Source: Desulfuromonas sp. SDB (lineage in GTDB: Bacteria; SDB-A). Taken from it: a DNA stretch of 13,932 nucleotides. The stretch is from the NCBI GenBank assembly GCA_001412365.1, contig LKUE01000256.1, positions 1-13,932 of the forward strand. Reading direction: 5' to 3'. The notes under the pieces were generated by a model that was not told the DNA's origin, made no database searches, and worked only from the letters and a program-made list of their open reading frames with translations. The translations under genes were made by a program, and so were the position numbers. Of this stretch, positions 12,975 to 13,932 are shown one piece after another. Numbering within the stretch: position 1 is the stretch's first letter; every line of letters begins with the position of its first letter.

Positions 12975-13932
12975 TTAACGGATAAGCCTCAAATTATCAA
13001 TTAAAAATGAGTTGAATACCTCAGAACAGTTTTCAAAATTTAACTCCAGCTGGTATTTATCTTTTAACTGCTGATAATACTGCTCTAATAATTTATTGAT
13101 TTTTTCCCGGCGGCATTCATTGACTACCTGTACATGCAAGCTGTCCAGGGGAATGACATAAGATTCCCTGGCATCTATTATTTTAATAAACGACCAACCG
13201 TCAATTGTTTTAAATAAATCTGAAACATCCCCTAGTTCCAATTCCTGGAACATCGGTTTTAAAGTCCCTCCCCTGGATCTTTCTCTCCATCCCCCGTCTC
13301 CTCCTTTATCTGCAGTGGGGTGAATAGAGAACTCCCGGGCAAGTGAATCCATGGAATATCCTTGAACTACTAAATTACGAAGAGAATCGGCAAAAATGCT
13401 GTCCGGCACCAGAATTATGCTATAACGGTAGCTTTCATCTCTCCGATAATTATCCTGATGAGTCTGATACCATTGTTCCATTTCTTCCATATCTACAAAT
13501 ATAGTGTCAGCAATATTATTTACCAGTTTATCCCTTAAATATTGATCGGATAAAAATCTTATCTTAGCCCATAACCATTGATCTGACTGAAGCTGCTGAT
13601 TATACTGATCAACTAAGTAATCCTGGAAGATAATTTCTTTTTCCAGCATATATTTAAAATTCGATGTCTCGCTGAATTTGGGAAAAAATCCTTTTCTCCT
13701 CAATCTCACCATCGCTTCTCCCAGGGTAACTTCTCCCCAGGGGGTATAAGCCAATATCCTCTGAGAATCCTGAGGAGTAATATTGGGGAAATAAGGGATG
13801 GGAGATGAATCAAACTTAGCACTGTCCACTGAAACCATGAAATCAAAACTAGCTTGATCATAACTCATTTCTGGAGTTGCCAGCATATTAAGCATGGAAT
13901 TAATTAAATGTTCTTTTTTTCTCATGTCCATC
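12975..13932 (-). CDS. PpiC/SurA-type peptidyl-prolyl cis-trans isomerase, 5' end missing
   Basis: About 318 residues of the C-terminal part are present. A parvulin (PpiC) rotamase domain lies at about 165-255, with GGDGGWRERSRGG (212-224) and a GDVSDLFKTIDGWSFIKI end (237-254). Helical regions flank it. The N-terminal part in view (EHLINSMLNMLATPEMSYDQ) looks like the interior of a longer foldase and has no signal peptide. The Met at 13931 is therefore probably not the real start and the gene continues past the window edge. Such enzymes fold outer-membrane and periplasmic proteins. It precedes the esterase by 20 bases on the same strand, so it may head, or belong to, the acylation operon, or only share its transcript. 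Confidence 0.8.
   Translation of the reverse strand, partial: MDMRKKEHLINSMLNMLATPEMSYDQASFDFMVSVDSAKFDSSPIPYFPNITPQDSQRILAYTPWGEVTLGEAMVRLRRKGFFPKFSETSNFKYMLEKEIIFQDYLVDQYNQQLQSDQWLWAKIRFLSDQYLRDKLVNNIADTIFVDMEEMEQWYQTHQDNYRRDESYRYSIILVPDSIFADSLRNLVVQGYSMDSLAREFSIHPTADKGGDGGWRERSRGGTLKPMFQELELGDVSDLFKTIDGWSFIKIIDARESYVIPLDSLHVQVVNECRREKINKLLEQYYQQLKDKYQLELNFENCSEVFNSFLIDNLRLIR

Noticed and set aside
1-13932. Defence system, CRISPR array, prophage or transposon
   Set aside because: No repeats with regular spacing, no nuclease, transposase, integrase or phage gene was recognised on either strand.

Overview
The window looks like the chromosome of an AT-rich, Gram-negative bacterium. A lipoprotein with a clear lipobox, a SurA/PpiC-type foldase fragment and several exported envelope proteins support this. 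Gene style (dense packing, TTG/GTG starts, mixed strong and absent Shine-Dalgarno sites) would suit an uncultured FCB-type lineage such as Marinimicrobia, Calditrichota or Cloacimonadota, but that placement is an inference. No rRNA, tRNA, CRISPR array, phage gene or insertion sequence was recognised.

Layout. Positions 1-263 are non-coding and carry several short inverted repeats plus a tandem 14-mer. Two small leftward genes follow: a lipoprotein (264-695) and a two-helix membrane protein (765-1103). After a 0.3-kb AT-rich divergent gap comes a rightward TMTC-like GT-C glycosyltransferase with a TPR tail (1406-3493). It meets a leftward CapA-family metallophosphatase (3490-4653), and the two stop codons share the same TTAA. 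A rightward AEC transporter (4735-5631) meets a leftward PrxQ/Bcp peroxiredoxin (5628-6095), again sharing a TTAA. PrxQ is translationally coupled to the prolyl oligopeptidase upstream of it (6088-8151). folK (8238-8735) runs rightward, divergent from the oligopeptidase.

The right third, 8752-13932, is a single leftward cluster that reads, in transcription order: C-terminal part of a PpiC-type peptidyl-prolyl isomerase, exported alpha/beta-hydrolase esterase, AlgI-like MBOAT O-acyltransferase, membrane-anchored DUF459 SGNH protein, and exported GDSL/SGNH hydrolase. The last four genes overlap or lie within 9 bases of each other (TGATG overlap, stop-linked GGAGG, 11-base overlap). The best reading is a cell-surface O-acylation module: the MBOAT protein moves an acyl group across the membrane, an SGNH partner transfers it to a glycan or another surface acceptor, and the other hydrolases edit or remove it. 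The three hydrolases around one acyltransferase, and the unidentified acceptor, make this the most interesting part of the window.

The remaining genes (peroxiredoxin, oligopeptidase, folK, AEC carrier) are ordinary housekeeping or transport genes with no evident link to the acylation cluster. CapA and the TMTC-like transferase may also act on surface polymers or glycoproteins, but nothing in the sequence ties them to the cluster.
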